This document shows, piece by piece, positions 30,522-40,358 of a stretch of 64,000 nucleotides of DNA; position 1 is the stretch's first letter, and every line of letters starts with the position of its first letter. The position numbers and the translations under genes are program-made. The stretch comes from Phaeobacter sp. 22II1-1F12B. Its GTDB lineage: Bacteria > Pseudomonadota > Alphaproteobacteria > Rhodobacterales > Rhodobacteraceae. Where the stretch lies: the NCBI RefSeq assembly GCF_002210165.1, contig NZ_AQQP01000006.1:310001-374000 (forward strand), written 5' to 3'. The notes under the pieces were generated by a model. That model was not told the origin of the DNA, searched no databases, and worked only from the letters and a program-made list of their open reading frames with translations.

Positions 30522-30543
30522 TTATTGACTCGTCAATCAATAA
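30522..30543 (-). promoter_or_regulatory. Probable BetI operator
   Basis: Two overlapping palindromes: ATTGAC-TC-GTCAAT at 30524-30537, and the outer TTATTGA...TCAATAA at 30522-30543. Position and A+T-rich symmetry fit a TetR-family operator at the bet promoter. Confidence 0.7.
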
Positions 30544-30563
30544 AGCCGGACAGGGCGTCCCGA

Positions 30564-31298
30564 TTACTCCATGCGCCGATATTGCAGGAAATTGCCGCGC
30601 GGCAGGAAGATCAGCGTCATCTGGTTCAAATCAATGGAATCAATGGCGAAACACTGCTTTTCCTTTGTGTCGGGTTCATAGACGCTCAGATACGGGCCCT
30701 TGCCTGCGAAATCACCGCAGCTGTCCTCGACACTCAGGTACTCCATGTCGCTTACCGCGCCCTGAAACACGTTCTGCCGCTCGGCGCCCAGAATCGAGAA
30801 CTGCGCATTGGCGTCCTCGGCCGCGTACCAATGGCCCTGAAGCTGGTGCAGCACGCGGTCATGCGGCCCGGCCGCGCGCGGCAGGGCAAGGTCCATCACC
30901 ACGTTCGCGCCGCCATCAAAGCTCTTGGTGACATGGCCGACGATGGCCAGTGGCGCGCCGGGTTCCTGCGCATTCAGGAATTCCATCACCTCACCTGCGG
31001 TACTTCCGTCCTGATAGGCAAAGAGCTTGCGCCCCTGACCGTGCATCGCGCAATAGGCCCCAAGGGCCGTTTCGCCACATTCCTGGAACACCACGTTTTC
31101 CGCGATGGCCGCGCCCGGTGACGTACCCGTGGTTTCGAACTGTGTTGCCGGTTCCGGTTCCGCCACCTCGGTAGCATCGGCCTGTACCGGCGTGATCGCC
31201 ACAATAAGGTCCGGTCCGCCCCGGGCAGCAAGCGACAAACCAGCCACCGCAAGCGCCGAGACCGAAGCGGCGCCAATGACATTCAGCAGCCAGGTCAT
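30564..31298 (-). CDS. Membrane-anchored hypothetical protein
   Basis: A 244-residue protein. One N-terminal hydrophobic segment (MTWLLNVIGAASVSALAVAG) would anchor it in, or export it across, the inner membrane. A Pro/Glu/Ala-rich spacer follows. The rest is a beta-rich domain with four cysteines (FQECGETALGAYCAMHGQG and VEDSCGDF), possibly paired in the periplasm, with no family I can name. A much longer in-frame extension to 31964 is rejected because it only shadows the DMT gene. The start overlaps the DMT stop (ATGA), so the two are likely co-translated. Confidence 0.6.
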   Translation of the reverse strand: MTWLLNVIGAASVSALAVAGLSLAARGGPDLIVAITPVQADATEVAEPEPATQFETTGTSPGAAIAENVVFQECGETALGAYCAMHGQGRKLFAYQDGSTAGEVMEFLNAQEPGAPLAIVGHVTKSFDGGANVVMDLALPRAAGPHDRVLHQLQGHWYAAEDANAQFSILGAERQNVFQGAVSDMEYLSVEDSCGDFAGKGPYLSVYEPDTKEKQCFAIDSIDLNQMTLIFLPRGNFLQYRRME

Positions 31299-32200
31299 AT
31301 CTTGGTCGCCCCCGAAACGGGCGTGATCGCGCGGCGTTTCAACTGCGCCTCGCGCAGCGAAATGAACGTCACCGAGGCCAGCACCACAGCGCCACCGACC
31401 ACGACCCAGACATCCATTGGTTCGCCAAAGACCAGCACACCCAGCATCGTAGCCCAGACCAGTTGCAGATAGGTTACCGGCTGGGTCACCGCGACCGGCG
31501 CGGCAGCAAAGGCGAGCGTCATCGTGAAATGCCCCGTCGTCGCCAGCAGGCCGACTCCGGCCAGCAGGGCCAGTTCCGTCCATGTCGGCGTGATCCAGAC
31601 CGACATCGCCATCGGCGCCAGCGCGATGGAAACCCAGACCGCCAGCATGCCGTTGACCAGCGCCGGGTTCGTCTTGTCCACCAGCACCTTGGCCAGCAAG
31701 TACGATCCGCCAAAGACAAACGCGGCGAGCATCATGGCCCAGTGCCCGATATCGACTTCGCGCAGACCGGGGCGCAGGATGATCATCCCGCCGATCAGCG
31801 CCACGACCACCGCCGCGATCCGACGCTTTGCCAGTTTCTCGCCCAGGAAAACCGCCGCACCCAGTGTCACGTAAACCGGGGAAAGATAATTGATAGCAGT
31901 CACCTCGGCGATCGGGATGCGGGTCATCGCGAAAAACCACAGCCCAACGCCAATCGCATGGCATAGCCCGCGCGCGCCGAACTGGAAAAACAGCTTGGGA
32001 GTTATACGGTCTTTCCGCATCGCGCCCAGCAGCGGCAAAAGCCAGATCGCGCCAAGGCAGTAACGGATAAAAGCGGCTTCGGTTGCGGGCAGGCGCGACC
32101 CCACCGTCTTGACCAGCGCGTTAACCCCGACAAAGCATAAACCCGTGACCAACATCCAGAAGATGCCAACCATGGGGCGTGAAGGCGATGCGGTACTCAT
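31295..32200 (-). CDS. DMT-family (EamA) transporter
   Basis: A 301-residue permease with ten hydrophobic segments arranged as two EamA repeats of about 140 residues each. Conserved turns (AINYLSPVYVTLGA and QLVWATMLGVLVFGEP) mark the fourth helix of each repeat. Members export metabolites or amino acids; the substrate here is unknown. ATG 32200 (weak AAGG ribosome binding site) is chosen over a start at 32230. Confidence 0.85.
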   Translation of the reverse strand: MSTASPSRPMVGIFWMLVTGLCFVGVNALVKTVGSRLPATEAAFIRYCLGAIWLLPLLGAMRKDRITPKLFFQFGARGLCHAIGVGLWFFAMTRIPIAEVTAINYLSPVYVTLGAAVFLGEKLAKRRIAAVVVALIGGMIILRPGLREVDIGHWAMMLAAFVFGGSYLLAKVLVDKTNPALVNGMLAVWVSIALAPMAMSVWITPTWTELALLAGVGLLATTGHFTMTLAFAAAPVAVTQPVTYLQLVWATMLGVLVFGEPMDVWVVVGGAVVLASVTFISLREAQLKRRAITPVSGATKI

Positions 32201-32290
32201 ACATGCCTTGAACACGTTAACGGCAGTCAAGACAAGGCAATACCATCAGGATTTGACTGGCAATTTTGCCGTTACGCGGTGACTTTTTCG

Positions 32291-32890
32291 TCACATCCAG
32301 ATGAGCTTGACCGCAATCGCCCACATCACCGCGCCGATGCAAAGGTCAAGCGCCCGCCAGGCCCCGGGCCGCGCGAAAATCGGCGCAAGAAACCGCGCGC
32401 CATAGCCGAGTGAAAAGAAGAAAGCAAAGCTCGCCAATACAGCGCCCAGCCCAAACAACAGCCTGCTTTCCGCCTGCGAGGAAACCGACCCGACCAGCAC
32501 CACCGTGTCCAGATAGACATGCGGGTTGAGCCATGTGAACGCCAGCACGGTCAGCAGCGCCTTGCGCAGACCTGTGCTTTCTCCGTTGGCTGAACGCAAT
32601 GACTCGCCTCCGGTCATCGCGCGGCGCAGGCTGAGCGCCCCATAGGCGAGCAGAAAGGCCGCGCCGCCAAAGCGCATCACCGGCTCGAACCACGGCAATG
32701 CCGCACCCAGCCGCCCGAACCCGGCCACCCCTGCCGAGATCAGCAGCGCATCGGAAAGCGCACAGGTCAGGCAGATCGCAAACACATGCTCGCGCCGCAG
32801 CCCCTGCCGCAGCACGAAAGCATTCTGCGCCCCGATCGCGAGGATCAACGAAAAGCCAAGGGCAAAACCTGAGATAAACCCGGTATTCAT
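32291..32890 (-). CDS. argO: LysE/ArgO-type basic amino acid exporter
   Basis: A 199-residue exporter with six hydrophobic segments. The N-terminal GFSLILAIGAQNAFVLRQG is the hallmark of the LysE/ArgO family. These carriers expel arginine or lysine when cytoplasmic levels are high. It is divergently paired with a LysR-type gene at 32978, the usual argO-argP layout, with 87 bases between starts. ATG 32890 places the first membrane helix correctly; an in-frame start at 32932 is less likely. Confidence 0.88.
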   Translation of the reverse strand: MNTGFISGFALGFSLILAIGAQNAFVLRQGLRREHVFAICLTCALSDALLISAGVAGFGRLGAALPWFEPVMRFGGAAFLLAYGALSLRRAMTGGESLRSANGESTGLRKALLTVLAFTWLNPHVYLDTVVLVGSVSSQAESRLLFGLGAVLASFAFFFSLGYGARFLAPIFARPGAWRALDLCIGAVMWAIAVKLIWM

Positions 32891-32977
32891 GTGTACTCCG
32901 AAACTGACCCGGGTTTGACTAAAGACGCCCACCCCCGTAATCCAGTTAATTATCGTGACCCTGATTAAGTTTGGCTA

Positions 32978-33859
32978 ATGCACTTCGATCCCGATCATTT
33001 GGCCGCGCTGACCGCGATCCTGCGGCGTGGCAGCTTTGACGCGGCAGCCCATGAACTGGCCATCACACCCTCGGCCGTGTCACAGCGGATCAAGGCGCTC
33101 GAGGAACGGGTTGGTGCAACTCTCATCAATCGCGGCCCGCCCTGCACCGCCACCCAGACCGGCGAACGGCTCGCTAAACATGCCGAGAATATAGGCCTCC
33201 TTGAGGCACAGCTTGCCCGCGAGTTGCGGCTGGAACAGTCCGGCGAAACCCGGCTGCGCATCGCAGTAAATGCCGACAGCCTTGCCACATGGTTCATCCC
33301 CGCCCTCGCCAAGGTGCCGGGCATCCTGTTCGAACTCGTGATCGACGATCAGGATCACAGCGCAGACTGGCTGAAACGCGGCGAGGTTAGCGCCGCCATC
33401 ACCGCGAGCGCGCCCGCCGTCACTGGCTGCGACGCGACCCCGCTTGGCAGCCTGCGCTATTTTGCGACCGCCAGCCCGGAATTCGCCGCGCGCTGGTTCC
33501 CTGACGGGGTGACCGCCCCGGCATTGGCAAAAGCGCCCTGTCTCGTCTTTAACGCCAAGGACGCGCTACAGCGCCTCTGGCTGGAAACGCAGACCGGTCG
33601 ACGGCTATCGCCGCCCTCGCATACGATTCCGTCCACCCATGCCTTTATCGACGCAGCCCGCGCCGGGCTTGGATGGGGGATGAACCCGGAAATCCTGTTG
33701 CAGGGGCCGCTGGAGCGCCGCGAGCTGATCGACCTTTCTCCCGGTCAGCCGCTCGACGTCGCCCTTTCCTGGCAGGTCAGCCGCGTCATGGCCCCGGCGC
33801 TGGCAGATCTGACCGCCGCCGTGAAACGGGCCGCACGCGACAGGTTGCGCCAGACATGA
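32978..33859 (+). CDS. argP: ArgP/LysG-type LysR regulator
   Basis: A 293-residue LysR-type regulator. The N-terminal helix-turn-helix (about residues 4-62: LRRGSFDAAAHELAITPSAV) and LEERVGATLI linker are followed by a PBP-like effector domain. It resembles ArgP/LysG/IciA, which activates the divergent basic amino acid exporter in response to arginine or lysine. Context supports regulation of argO. Confidence 0.88.
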   Translation: MHFDPDHLAALTAILRRGSFDAAAHELAITPSAVSQRIKALEERVGATLINRGPPCTATQTGERLAKHAENIGLLEAQLARELRLEQSGETRLRIAVNADSLATWFIPALAKVPGILFELVIDDQDHSADWLKRGEVSAAITASAPAVTGCDATPLGSLRYFATASPEFAARWFPDGVTAPALAKAPCLVFNAKDALQRLWLETQTGRRLSPPSHTIPSTHAFIDAARAGLGWGMNPEILLQGPLERRELIDLSPGQPLDVALSWQVSRVMAPALADLTAAVKRAARDRLRQT

Positions 33860-33861
33860 AA

Positions 33862-33890
33862 AAACCGCGGCCCACGACAGGCCGCGGTTT
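33862..33890. terminator. Bidirectional terminator between argP and yebC
   Basis: AAACCGCGGCC and GGCCGCGGTTT form a perfect 11-bp stem with a 7-base loop just after the argP stop codon. An A-run precedes it and TTT follows on the plus strand, so it can act for both convergent genes. Confidence 0.9.
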
Positions 33891-33914
33891 CTGAATTCCT
33901 AAAACGGCTTGGCC

Positions 33915-34655
33915 TTACAGCTGCGCCATCACCTCGTCCGAGGCTTCAAAATTGGTAGTCACGCGCTGCACGTCGTCATCGTCCTCAAGCGCATCCACCA
34001 GCTTCATCAGCTTTTGCATCGCTTCGATATCCATCTCGGTCGTGGTGGTCGGACGCCACGCCAGCTTGGTCGATTCACTTTCGCCAAGCTCCGCTTCCAG
34101 CGCGCTGGACACTTCGTTAAGATCGGTATCGGCGCACCAGATCGTGTGTCCCTCTTCCGAGCTTTCGACATCCTCGGCCCCGGCCTCGATCGCGGCCATC
34201 ATCACTGTGTCGGCATCGCCCACCTCGGCGGAATAGGTGATCTCGCCCTTGCGGTCGAACATGAACCCGACCGAGCCGGTCTCGCCAAGGTTGCCGCCGT
34301 TCTTGGTGAACGTAGAACGCACATTCGACGCCGTGCGGTTGCGGTTGTCGGTCATCGCTTCGACGATCACCGCGACACCGTTCGGGCCGTAGCCCTCATA
34401 GCGGATTTCTTCGTAATCCTCGCCCTCGCCCGCCTGCGATTTCTTGATCGCGCGGTCGATCACGTCCTTGGGGACCGAATTCGACTTGGCTTCTTTCACC
34501 GCCAGACGCAGACGCGGGTTCTTTTCGGGATCCGGGTCGCCCATCTTGGCGGCAACGGTGATTTCCTTGGAGAGCTTGGAAAAGAGTTTCGAACGCGCCG
34601 CGTCCTGACGGCCCTTGCGGTGCTGGATATTTGCCCATTTTGAATGGCCGGCCAT
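33915..34655 (-). CDS. yebC: YebC/PmpR family protein
   Basis: A 246-residue protein starting [15 protein letters not shown], the invariant N-terminus of the family. It has the three-domain layout ending in a [13 protein letters not shown] segment. Annotated members act as transcriptional regulators (PmpR), and recent work links YebC to translation of proline-rich sequences, so the exact role here is open. It sits convergent with argP and divergent from the SLC13 permease gene. Confidence 0.95.
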   Translation of the reverse strand: MAGHSKWANIQHRKGRQDAARSKLFSKLSKEITVAAKMGDPDPEKNPRLRLAVKEAKSNSVPKDVIDRAIKKSQAGEGEDYEEIRYEGYGPNGVAVIVEAMTDNRNRTASNVRSTFTKNGGNLGETGSVGFMFDRKGEITYSAEVGDADTVMMAAIEAGAEDVESSEEGHTIWCADTDLNEVSSALEAELGESESTKLAWRPTTTTEMDIEAMQKLMKLVDALEDDDDVQRVTTNFEASDEVMAQL

Positions 34656-34847
34656 GGATTGCCTCCGACTGTACTGATCAGGTTTGCGCCTCTATATGGC
34701 AGCCCCGCCCTGCCCCGCAAGCCCACACGCACAGCGCAACACGCGCCGCAAGCCGCGGGAACCGCCGCATCCTCCAAGACGTTGCATTCACAGTGGAATT
34801 GCGAAACGCTGTCCGCGCCCTGCCAGAATTGCCGGAACACCAACCGC

Positions 34848-36620
34848 ATGACCACTGACCAGATGATCCTGTTCGGCCTCTTTGCAGCCGTCTTTGCCCT
34901 GCTGATCTGGGGCCGATTCCGTTACGATCTTGTGGCTTTTGGCGCGCTTCTGGCCGGTGTGGTGCTGGGCGTCGTGCCGACCGACATGGCCTTTTCCGGC
35001 TTTGGCCACCCCGCGACCATTGTCGTCGCGCTGGTGCTGATCGTCTCGGCCGGGCTGGTGCGGTCCGGCGCGGTGTTCCTGATCACCCGGACGATGGTCG
35101 ACAGCTCGCGTCGCCTTGGCACCCATATCGCGCTGATGGGCGGGATCGGTGCGGTGCTCTCGGCCTTCATGAACAACGTCGCCGCGCTTGCCCTGCTGAT
35201 GCCCGTCGATATCCAGACCGCGCGCAAGGCCGACCGTCCCCCCGGCCTCTCGCTCATGCCGCTGTCTTTTGCGACGATCCTCGGAGGCATGGCCACGCTG
35301 ATCGGCACCCCGCCAAATATCATCATCGCCTCGATCCGCCAGCAATCGCTGGGAGAATCCTTTTCGATGTTCGACTTCGCCCCCGTTGGCGGGATCGCCG
35401 CGCTTGCCGGGCTGGTCTTTGTTGCCCTGATCGGCTGGCGGCTGATCCCGGACCGGGGCAAAACCTACGCCACTGCCGCCGACCTGCAACAGTACATTGC
35501 TGAACTCACCGTCCCCGATGACAGCGACCTGATCGGCAAACGTGTCGGCGAACTCGACAGCGAGGCCGAAAAATCCGACGTAGCGATCCTAGGCCTGATC
35601 CGCGATGGCAGGCGCCGCTATGGCCGTTCGGCCAATGCCATGCTGCGCGAAGGCGACAGCCTCGTGATCGACGCCACCCCCGATGCGCTCGACGAATTCC
35701 GCTCAGCCCTGAACCTCGCCTTCTCCGACCGCGACCGGGAAAAGAAACTGACCGCCGACGCCGAAGGTCTCGAAGTGGTCGAGGCAGTGGTCCCCGACGA
35801 TGCCCTGATCGCCGGGCGCACCGCAATGGGGATCGGTCTTGCATGGCGGCAAAGCTCCGTCTTGCTTGGCATCTCGCGCAAGGGCACGCGTATCAACGAA
35901 CAGGTACGACGGACGGAAATCCAGCCCGGCGATATTCTCCTGCTGCTCTGCCCCAAGGGCCGCGCCCCGGACGTGATCGACTGGCTCGGCTGCCTGCCGC
36001 TTGCCCAGCGCGGACTGAACGTGACGGCCAATGACAAGACATGGCTGTCCATCGGGATCTTCGGCGCCGCCGTCGCCGCCGCGAGCTTTGGCCTGCTCTA
36101 CTTGCCCATCGCACTGGGTATCGTCGTCACCGCCTATGTGCTGACCCGCATCCTGCCAGTAACCGAAATCTACGAGCACGTGGAATGGCCGGTGATCGTG
36201 CTGCTGGGGTCTATGATCCCCCTCGGCGCCGCGCTCGAGGACTCGGGCGGCACCCAACTGATCGCGTACGCGCTGACCGATCTGACTGCCGGCATGCCTG
36301 CATGGGTCATCCTGACCGTGCTGATGGTCGTCACCATGACGCTCTCGGATGTGCTGAACAACACGGCCACCGCCATTGTGGCCGCCCCGGTCGGCATCCA
36401 GATGGCAAAGACGCTCGATGTGTCGCCCGACCCGTTCCTGATGGCCGTTGCCGTCGCCGCCTCTTCGGCTTTTCTCACCCCGATCGGGCACAAGAACAAC
36501 ACGCTGATCCTTGGCCCGGGCGGCTACCGCTTTGGCGATTACTGGCGCATGGGCCTGCCGCTGGAAATTCTCGTCATCGCCGTATCCATTCCTTCCATCC
36601 TGATCTTCTGGCCACTCTGA
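34848..36620 (+). CDS. SLC13-type permease with RCK_C domains
   Basis: A 590-residue transporter. N-terminal membrane segments include the family GTPPNIIIASIR loop (about residues 148-160), and two soluble RCK_C/TrkA_C-like domains (about residues 210-370) interrupt the membrane part. The second membrane half repeats the loop as SAFLTPIGHKNNTLILGPGG. SLC13 members import sulfate or di- and tricarboxylates with Na+; substrate cannot be read here. ATG 34848 starts directly at the first helix; earlier in-frame starts give a Cys/Arg-rich leader unlike the family. Confidence 0.85.
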   Translation: MTTDQMILFGLFAAVFALLIWGRFRYDLVAFGALLAGVVLGVVPTDMAFSGFGHPATIVVALVLIVSAGLVRSGAVFLITRTMVDSSRRLGTHIALMGGIGAVLSAFMNNVAALALLMPVDIQTARKADRPPGLSLMPLSFATILGGMATLIGTPPNIIIASIRQQSLGESFSMFDFAPVGGIAALAGLVFVALIGWRLIPDRGKTYATAADLQQYIAELTVPDDSDLIGKRVGELDSEAEKSDVAILGLIRDGRRRYGRSANAMLREGDSLVIDATPDALDEFRSALNLAFSDRDREKKLTADAEGLEVVEAVVPDDALIAGRTAMGIGLAWRQSSVLLGISRKGTRINEQVRRTEIQPGDILLLLCPKGRAPDVIDWLGCLPLAQRGLNVTANDKTWLSIGIFGAAVAAASFGLLYLPIALGIVVTAYVLTRILPVTEIYEHVEWPVIVLLGSMIPLGAALEDSGGTQLIAYALTDLTAGMPAWVILTVLMVVTMTLSDVLNNTATAIVAAPVGIQMAKTLDVSPDPFLMAVAVAASSAFLTPIGHKNNTLILGPGGYRFGDYWRMGLPLEILVIAVSIPSILIFWPL

Positions 36621-36681
36621 CCCGGTTGCCCCGCGCCCGTTCACCGGCTTAGGCTGTCACGAACGGGGAGAGAGATACGAT

Positions 36682-38343
36682 ATGGCTGAATCGGCAGATG
36701 TGATCATCGTCGGCGCGGGTCTGGCAGGGCTGGTCGCGGCGGCGGAACTTGGTGATCGGGGCAAGAAAGTCATTCTGCTGGATCAGGAACCGCCGCAGTC
36801 GCTTGGCGGACAGGCCTTCTGGTCACTGGGCGGGCTCTTCATGGTCGACACGCCCGAACAGCGCCGCATGGGCATCCGCGACAGCCACGACCTTGCCCTG
36901 AACGACTGGATGGGGTCTGCCGGCTTCGACCGGGATGAGGACCACTGGCCGCGCAAATGGGCCGAAGCCTACGTAGATTTCGCCGCCGGAGAGATGCGCC
37001 CCTGGCTGCACGCGATGGGCATGCGTTGGTTCCCCATCGTAGGCTGGGCCGAACGCGGCGGCAGCTTTGCTGACGGGCACGGCAATTCCGTTCCCCGGTT
37101 CCACCTCACATGGGGCACCGGCCCTGGCACCTTGGACCCGTTCCTGGCCCGCGTGCGCGTTCATGAAAAAGCCAGACGGATCACGCTGAAATTCCGTCAC
37201 AGGGTCGACCGTATCTTCATGCAGAACGGCACCGCCCGCGGCGTGGCCGGTACCGTGCTCGACGCAGATGACATGCCCCGCGGTCAAAGCAGCAACCGAG
37301 TGATCGCCGATGATTTCGCCCTGAACGCTGCCTCGATCATCGTCACCTCGGGCGGCATCGGCGGCAATTTCGAACTTGTGCGCAAGGCCTGGCCGGAAGA
37401 TCGGCTCGGCCCAGCCCCGAAACACATGATCGCCGGAGTGCCCGCCCATGTGGACGGCCGCATGATCGCGATCAGCGAAAAGGCCGGCGGCCATGTGATC
37501 AACAACGACCGCATGTGGCACTATACCGAAGGTGTAAAGAACTGGGATCCGATCTGGCCCGCCCATGGCATTCGCATCCTGCCGGGACCTTCCTCTATGT
37601 GGTTCGATGCGAAAGGCAACCGTTTTGCCCCACCGGCCCTGCCGGGTTTCGACAGCCTCGCCACGCTGCGCGCCATCCTTGCCACCGGATATGACTACAG
37701 CTGGTTCATCCTGACCCAGAAAGTCATCGAAAAGGAATTCGCGCTTTCCGGATCGGAACAGAACCCCGACCTGACCTCCATGAGCTGGCGCGAAGTGATC
37801 AAGGCAAGGCTCCTCTCCGGTAAAGGCGCTCCCGCCCCGGTCGAAGCCTTCAAGTCCAAAGGCGAGGATTTCGTCGTGGCCCAAACGCTGGAGGAACTTG
37901 TTCAAGGCATGAACGATCTCGCCGGAGGCAACCGGCTGAACGCCGAAAGGATCAGAGCCCAGATCGAAGCAAGGGACTCGCAGATCGACAACGCTTTTTG
38001 CAAGGACGCACAGGTCATGGCGATCCGCAACGCCCGGCAGTACCGCGGAGACAAACTGATCCGGACCGCCCCACCGCATCGTTTTCTCGACCCGCACTAC
38101 GGCCCCTTGATCGCCGTCAGGCTCAACATCCTGACCCGCAAGACACTCGGTGGACTGCAAACGGACCTCGACAGCCGAATGCTCGACACGATCGGCAATC
38201 CAGTCCCCGGTCTCTTCGCCGCCGGAGAAGTCGCCGGTTTTGGTGGCGGCGGCTACCACGGCTACAATGCCCTCGAAGGCACGTTCCTCGGCGGGTGCAT
38301 CTTTTCCGGTCGCAACGCCGGCAGATCCGACCAAATTGCATGA
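36682..38343 (+). CDS. FAD-binding dehydrogenase (3-ketosteroid dehydrogenase-like)
   Basis: A 553-residue flavoprotein of the FAD_binding_2 family. The dinucleotide motif VGAGLAGLVAAAEL is at residues 9-22, followed by LGGQAFWSLGGLF. The C-terminal GEVAGFGGGGYHGYNALEGT flavin-contacting loop is characteristic of KsdD/fumarate reductase-like dehydrogenases. Relatives are annotated as FAD-binding dehydrogenases without a defined substrate; steroid activity should not be assumed. AGGGAGAGAG-type ribosome binding site precedes the ATG. It follows the SLC13 gene after 61 bases. Confidence 0.85.
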   Translation: MAESADVIIVGAGLAGLVAAAELGDRGKKVILLDQEPPQSLGGQAFWSLGGLFMVDTPEQRRMGIRDSHDLALNDWMGSAGFDRDEDHWPRKWAEAYVDFAAGEMRPWLHAMGMRWFPIVGWAERGGSFADGHGNSVPRFHLTWGTGPGTLDPFLARVRVHEKARRITLKFRHRVDRIFMQNGTARGVAGTVLDADDMPRGQSSNRVIADDFALNAASIIVTSGGIGGNFELVRKAWPEDRLGPAPKHMIAGVPAHVDGRMIAISEKAGGHVINNDRMWHYTEGVKNWDPIWPAHGIRILPGPSSMWFDAKGNRFAPPALPGFDSLATLRAILATGYDYSWFILTQKVIEKEFALSGSEQNPDLTSMSWREVIKARLLSGKGAPAPVEAFKSKGEDFVVAQTLEELVQGMNDLAGGNRLNAERIRAQIEARDSQIDNAFCKDAQVMAIRNARQYRGDKLIRTAPPHRFLDPHYGPLIAVRLNILTRKTLGGLQTDLDSRMLDTIGNPVPGLFAAGEVAGFGGGGYHGYNALEGTFLGGCIFSGRNAGRSDQIA

Positions 38344-38346
38344 TCA

Positions 38347-38493
38347 AAAATATTTGCCTCCGGCAAAGCGGGGGCTCTGCCCCCACCTGTCGAAATCAAT
38401 GATTTCGCCAGCCCCCGGGATATTTGAAACCCAAAGAAGAGGATGAACCACCCTCTGCTTCTTTGGGTCAGAAAATATCCTCGCCGGAGGCTC
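38347..38493. repeat. Composite intergenic repeat, GCCTCCGGC type (copy 4)
   Basis: This fills the gap after the FAD dehydrogenase. It starts with AAATATTTGCCTCCGGC, then GGGGGC-TCT-GCCCCC, then the palindrome CGAAATCA-A-TGATTTCG (38391-38407). A long inverted arm follows: GATATTTGAAACCCAAAGAAG pairs with CTTCTTTGGGTCAG and ATATCCTCGCCGGAGGC. It shares all main modules with copy 1 after ppk. Confidence 0.8.
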
Positions 38494-38541
38494 CTGTCCT
38501 GTCGGCCCATGTGAAGGGCTGTTACGTCACCTCTCTTCCGG

Positions 38542-40320
38542 CTAGAGCGGCCATATGAAGGGAATGACGAGAGAAACCAAAACAGACATGCTCAGGTTCA
38601 GCGGAACGCCGATTTTCATGAAGTCAGAGAACCGATACCCCCCCGGTCCGTAGACGAGCGTGTTGGTCTGATATCCGATCGGTGTCGCAAAAGCGCAGGA
38701 AGCAGCGATCATCACGGCAACCACAAGCGGGCGTGGATCGAGACCAAGAGCCGCTGCGAGGCCAATGGCAAGCGGGGTCATGATGACGGCCACCGCATTG
38801 TTGGAAACGATCTCGGTCAGGATGGTCGTCATCAGGAATACCACAAAAACGACGAGTGATGGCGGCAGGTTCTGCAGCCCCGGCACCACGCCATCGACGA
38901 CGAGAGCGATAGCGCCGGTGTTATCAAGCCCTGCACCGACCGCCAGCATGCCGAAAATCAGCGCGAGTAGGCGACCATCGACAAAAGAAAAAGCCTCGTC
39001 CGCGTCGATGCAGCCGGTCACCAGCACCACTGCCACGGCGAGAACCGCCAGAAGAAGGATCGGCGCGACATTCAATGCGGCGAGGATGACGATGCCGGCC
39101 AGCGCGGCGACTGCGATGGGCGCATGTCCCCTGCGATACGCCCGGGCCGAGGGCTGTGACACGTCGACCATTTCCATTTCACTCGCGAGGCGCTGGATGT
39201 CAGCCGGTGCGCCTTCGAGCAGGAGCGTATCGCCAACCCGCACCACGAGATCATCGAGCTGTCGTCCGATATTCTGGTTTCGCCGATGCACCGCCAATAC
39301 GTAAACGCCATAGCGCCGCCGCAGCCGCAGCCCGCCCAGCGCACGGCCAACCATCTTGCATTCCGGCGTGATAAGCACTTCGACGGTGCTGGTCTCGACA
39401 GCCGAAACCTGATCGACGCGCTTCAGCTCCTTGTTGTTCTGCAGGCTCAGAAGCTCGGTCATCTGGGTCCGCAGGACCACCCGGTCGCCAACCCTAAGTT
39501 CCACGCCCTTTAGGTTGCGGCGCAACGAGACATCCCCACGGATCACGTCGATCAGCCGCACACCTTCGCGTTTGAAAAGCTGCACGCCGGTCACTTCGCG
39601 GCCGATCAGGTTGGAATCCGGGGGGATCACCGCTTCGGTGAAGAATTTCATCTTGGACCGGTCCGAGAGCATGTTCGCCATGCTGTCGCGATCCGGCAGC
39701 AGACGTGGGCCGACTATGATCATGTAAAGCAAGCCCCAGGCGCAGACTACAAGGCCTATAGGCATGATTTCGAGGATACCAAAGGGTTCCAAGCCCCGGG
39801 TCCGGGCCACCCCGTCGACCAGCAGGTTCGTCGAGGTCCCGATCAGGGTCAGCGATCCGCCCATGATCGCCGCGTAGCTGAGCGGGATAAGCAGCTTGGA
39901 TGCCTTGGTGCCCAATGTCTGGGACAGCTGCACGAAAACCGGGATCATGACCACGACGACCGGCGTGTTGTTCATCACGGCCGAACCGGCCATGACCATC
40001 GCGATAATGCCGGTTACAGCCAGTTTCGGATGGGTGCGGCCATAGCGTTCCGCCGCCCGTGTCAGGACGTCGAGCGCGCCGGTCCGCACCAGCGCGCCCA
40101 TGATGATGAACATTGCCGCAATCGTCCAGGGCGCCGGGTTCGACAGCACGGGCAGTGCCGCATCATAGGGCAGCACCCCGGTCACCAGCATCAGGGCAAC
40201 ACCGGCGATTGCGACGACTTCTGTCGGGAAGGTCTCGCGCAGGAACAGCGCAAACATGCCCACAACGATGATCAGCGAAAGAACCGCGCTGCCGGTTTCC
40301 GAGAGGGCGAGTAACTGCAT
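38542..40320 (-). CDS. SLC13-type permease with RCK_C domains
   Basis: A 592-residue paralogue of the 34848 permease in architecture: membrane segments, GTSTNLLVDG substrate loop at about residue 140, two RCK_C domains (about residues 210-370), then a second membrane half with FATPIGYQTNTLVYGPGG. Sequence identity to the other copy is modest, so they are distinct transporters rather than a recent duplication. It follows the DMT gene by 38 bases and closes the mgtE-led minus-strand run. Confidence 0.85.
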   Translation of the reverse strand: MQLLALSETGSAVLSLIIVVGMFALFLRETFPTEVVAIAGVALMLVTGVLPYDAALPVLSNPAPWTIAAMFIIMGALVRTGALDVLTRAAERYGRTHPKLAVTGIIAMVMAGSAVMNNTPVVVVMIPVFVQLSQTLGTKASKLLIPLSYAAIMGGSLTLIGTSTNLLVDGVARTRGLEPFGILEIMPIGLVVCAWGLLYMIIVGPRLLPDRDSMANMLSDRSKMKFFTEAVIPPDSNLIGREVTGVQLFKREGVRLIDVIRGDVSLRRNLKGVELRVGDRVVLRTQMTELLSLQNNKELKRVDQVSAVETSTVEVLITPECKMVGRALGGLRLRRRYGVYVLAVHRRNQNIGRQLDDLVVRVGDTLLLEGAPADIQRLASEMEMVDVSQPSARAYRRGHAPIAVAALAGIVILAALNVAPILLLAVLAVAVVLVTGCIDADEAFSFVDGRLLALIFGMLAVGAGLDNTGAIALVVDGVVPGLQNLPPSLVVFVVFLMTTILTEIVSNNAVAVIMTPLAIGLAAALGLDPRPLVVAVMIAASCAFATPIGYQTNTLVYGPGGYRFSDFMKIGVPLNLSMSVLVSLVIPFIWPL

Positions 40321-40358
40321 TTACCAATTTCTTTCTGGCACCCGAAAATAGGCGCCGG

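Noticed and set aside
31299-31964. Extension of the anchored hypothetical protein through the DMT gene
   Set aside because: The extra residues are an alternate-frame read of the DMT transporter; the hydrophobic anchor at 31298 gives a natural start.
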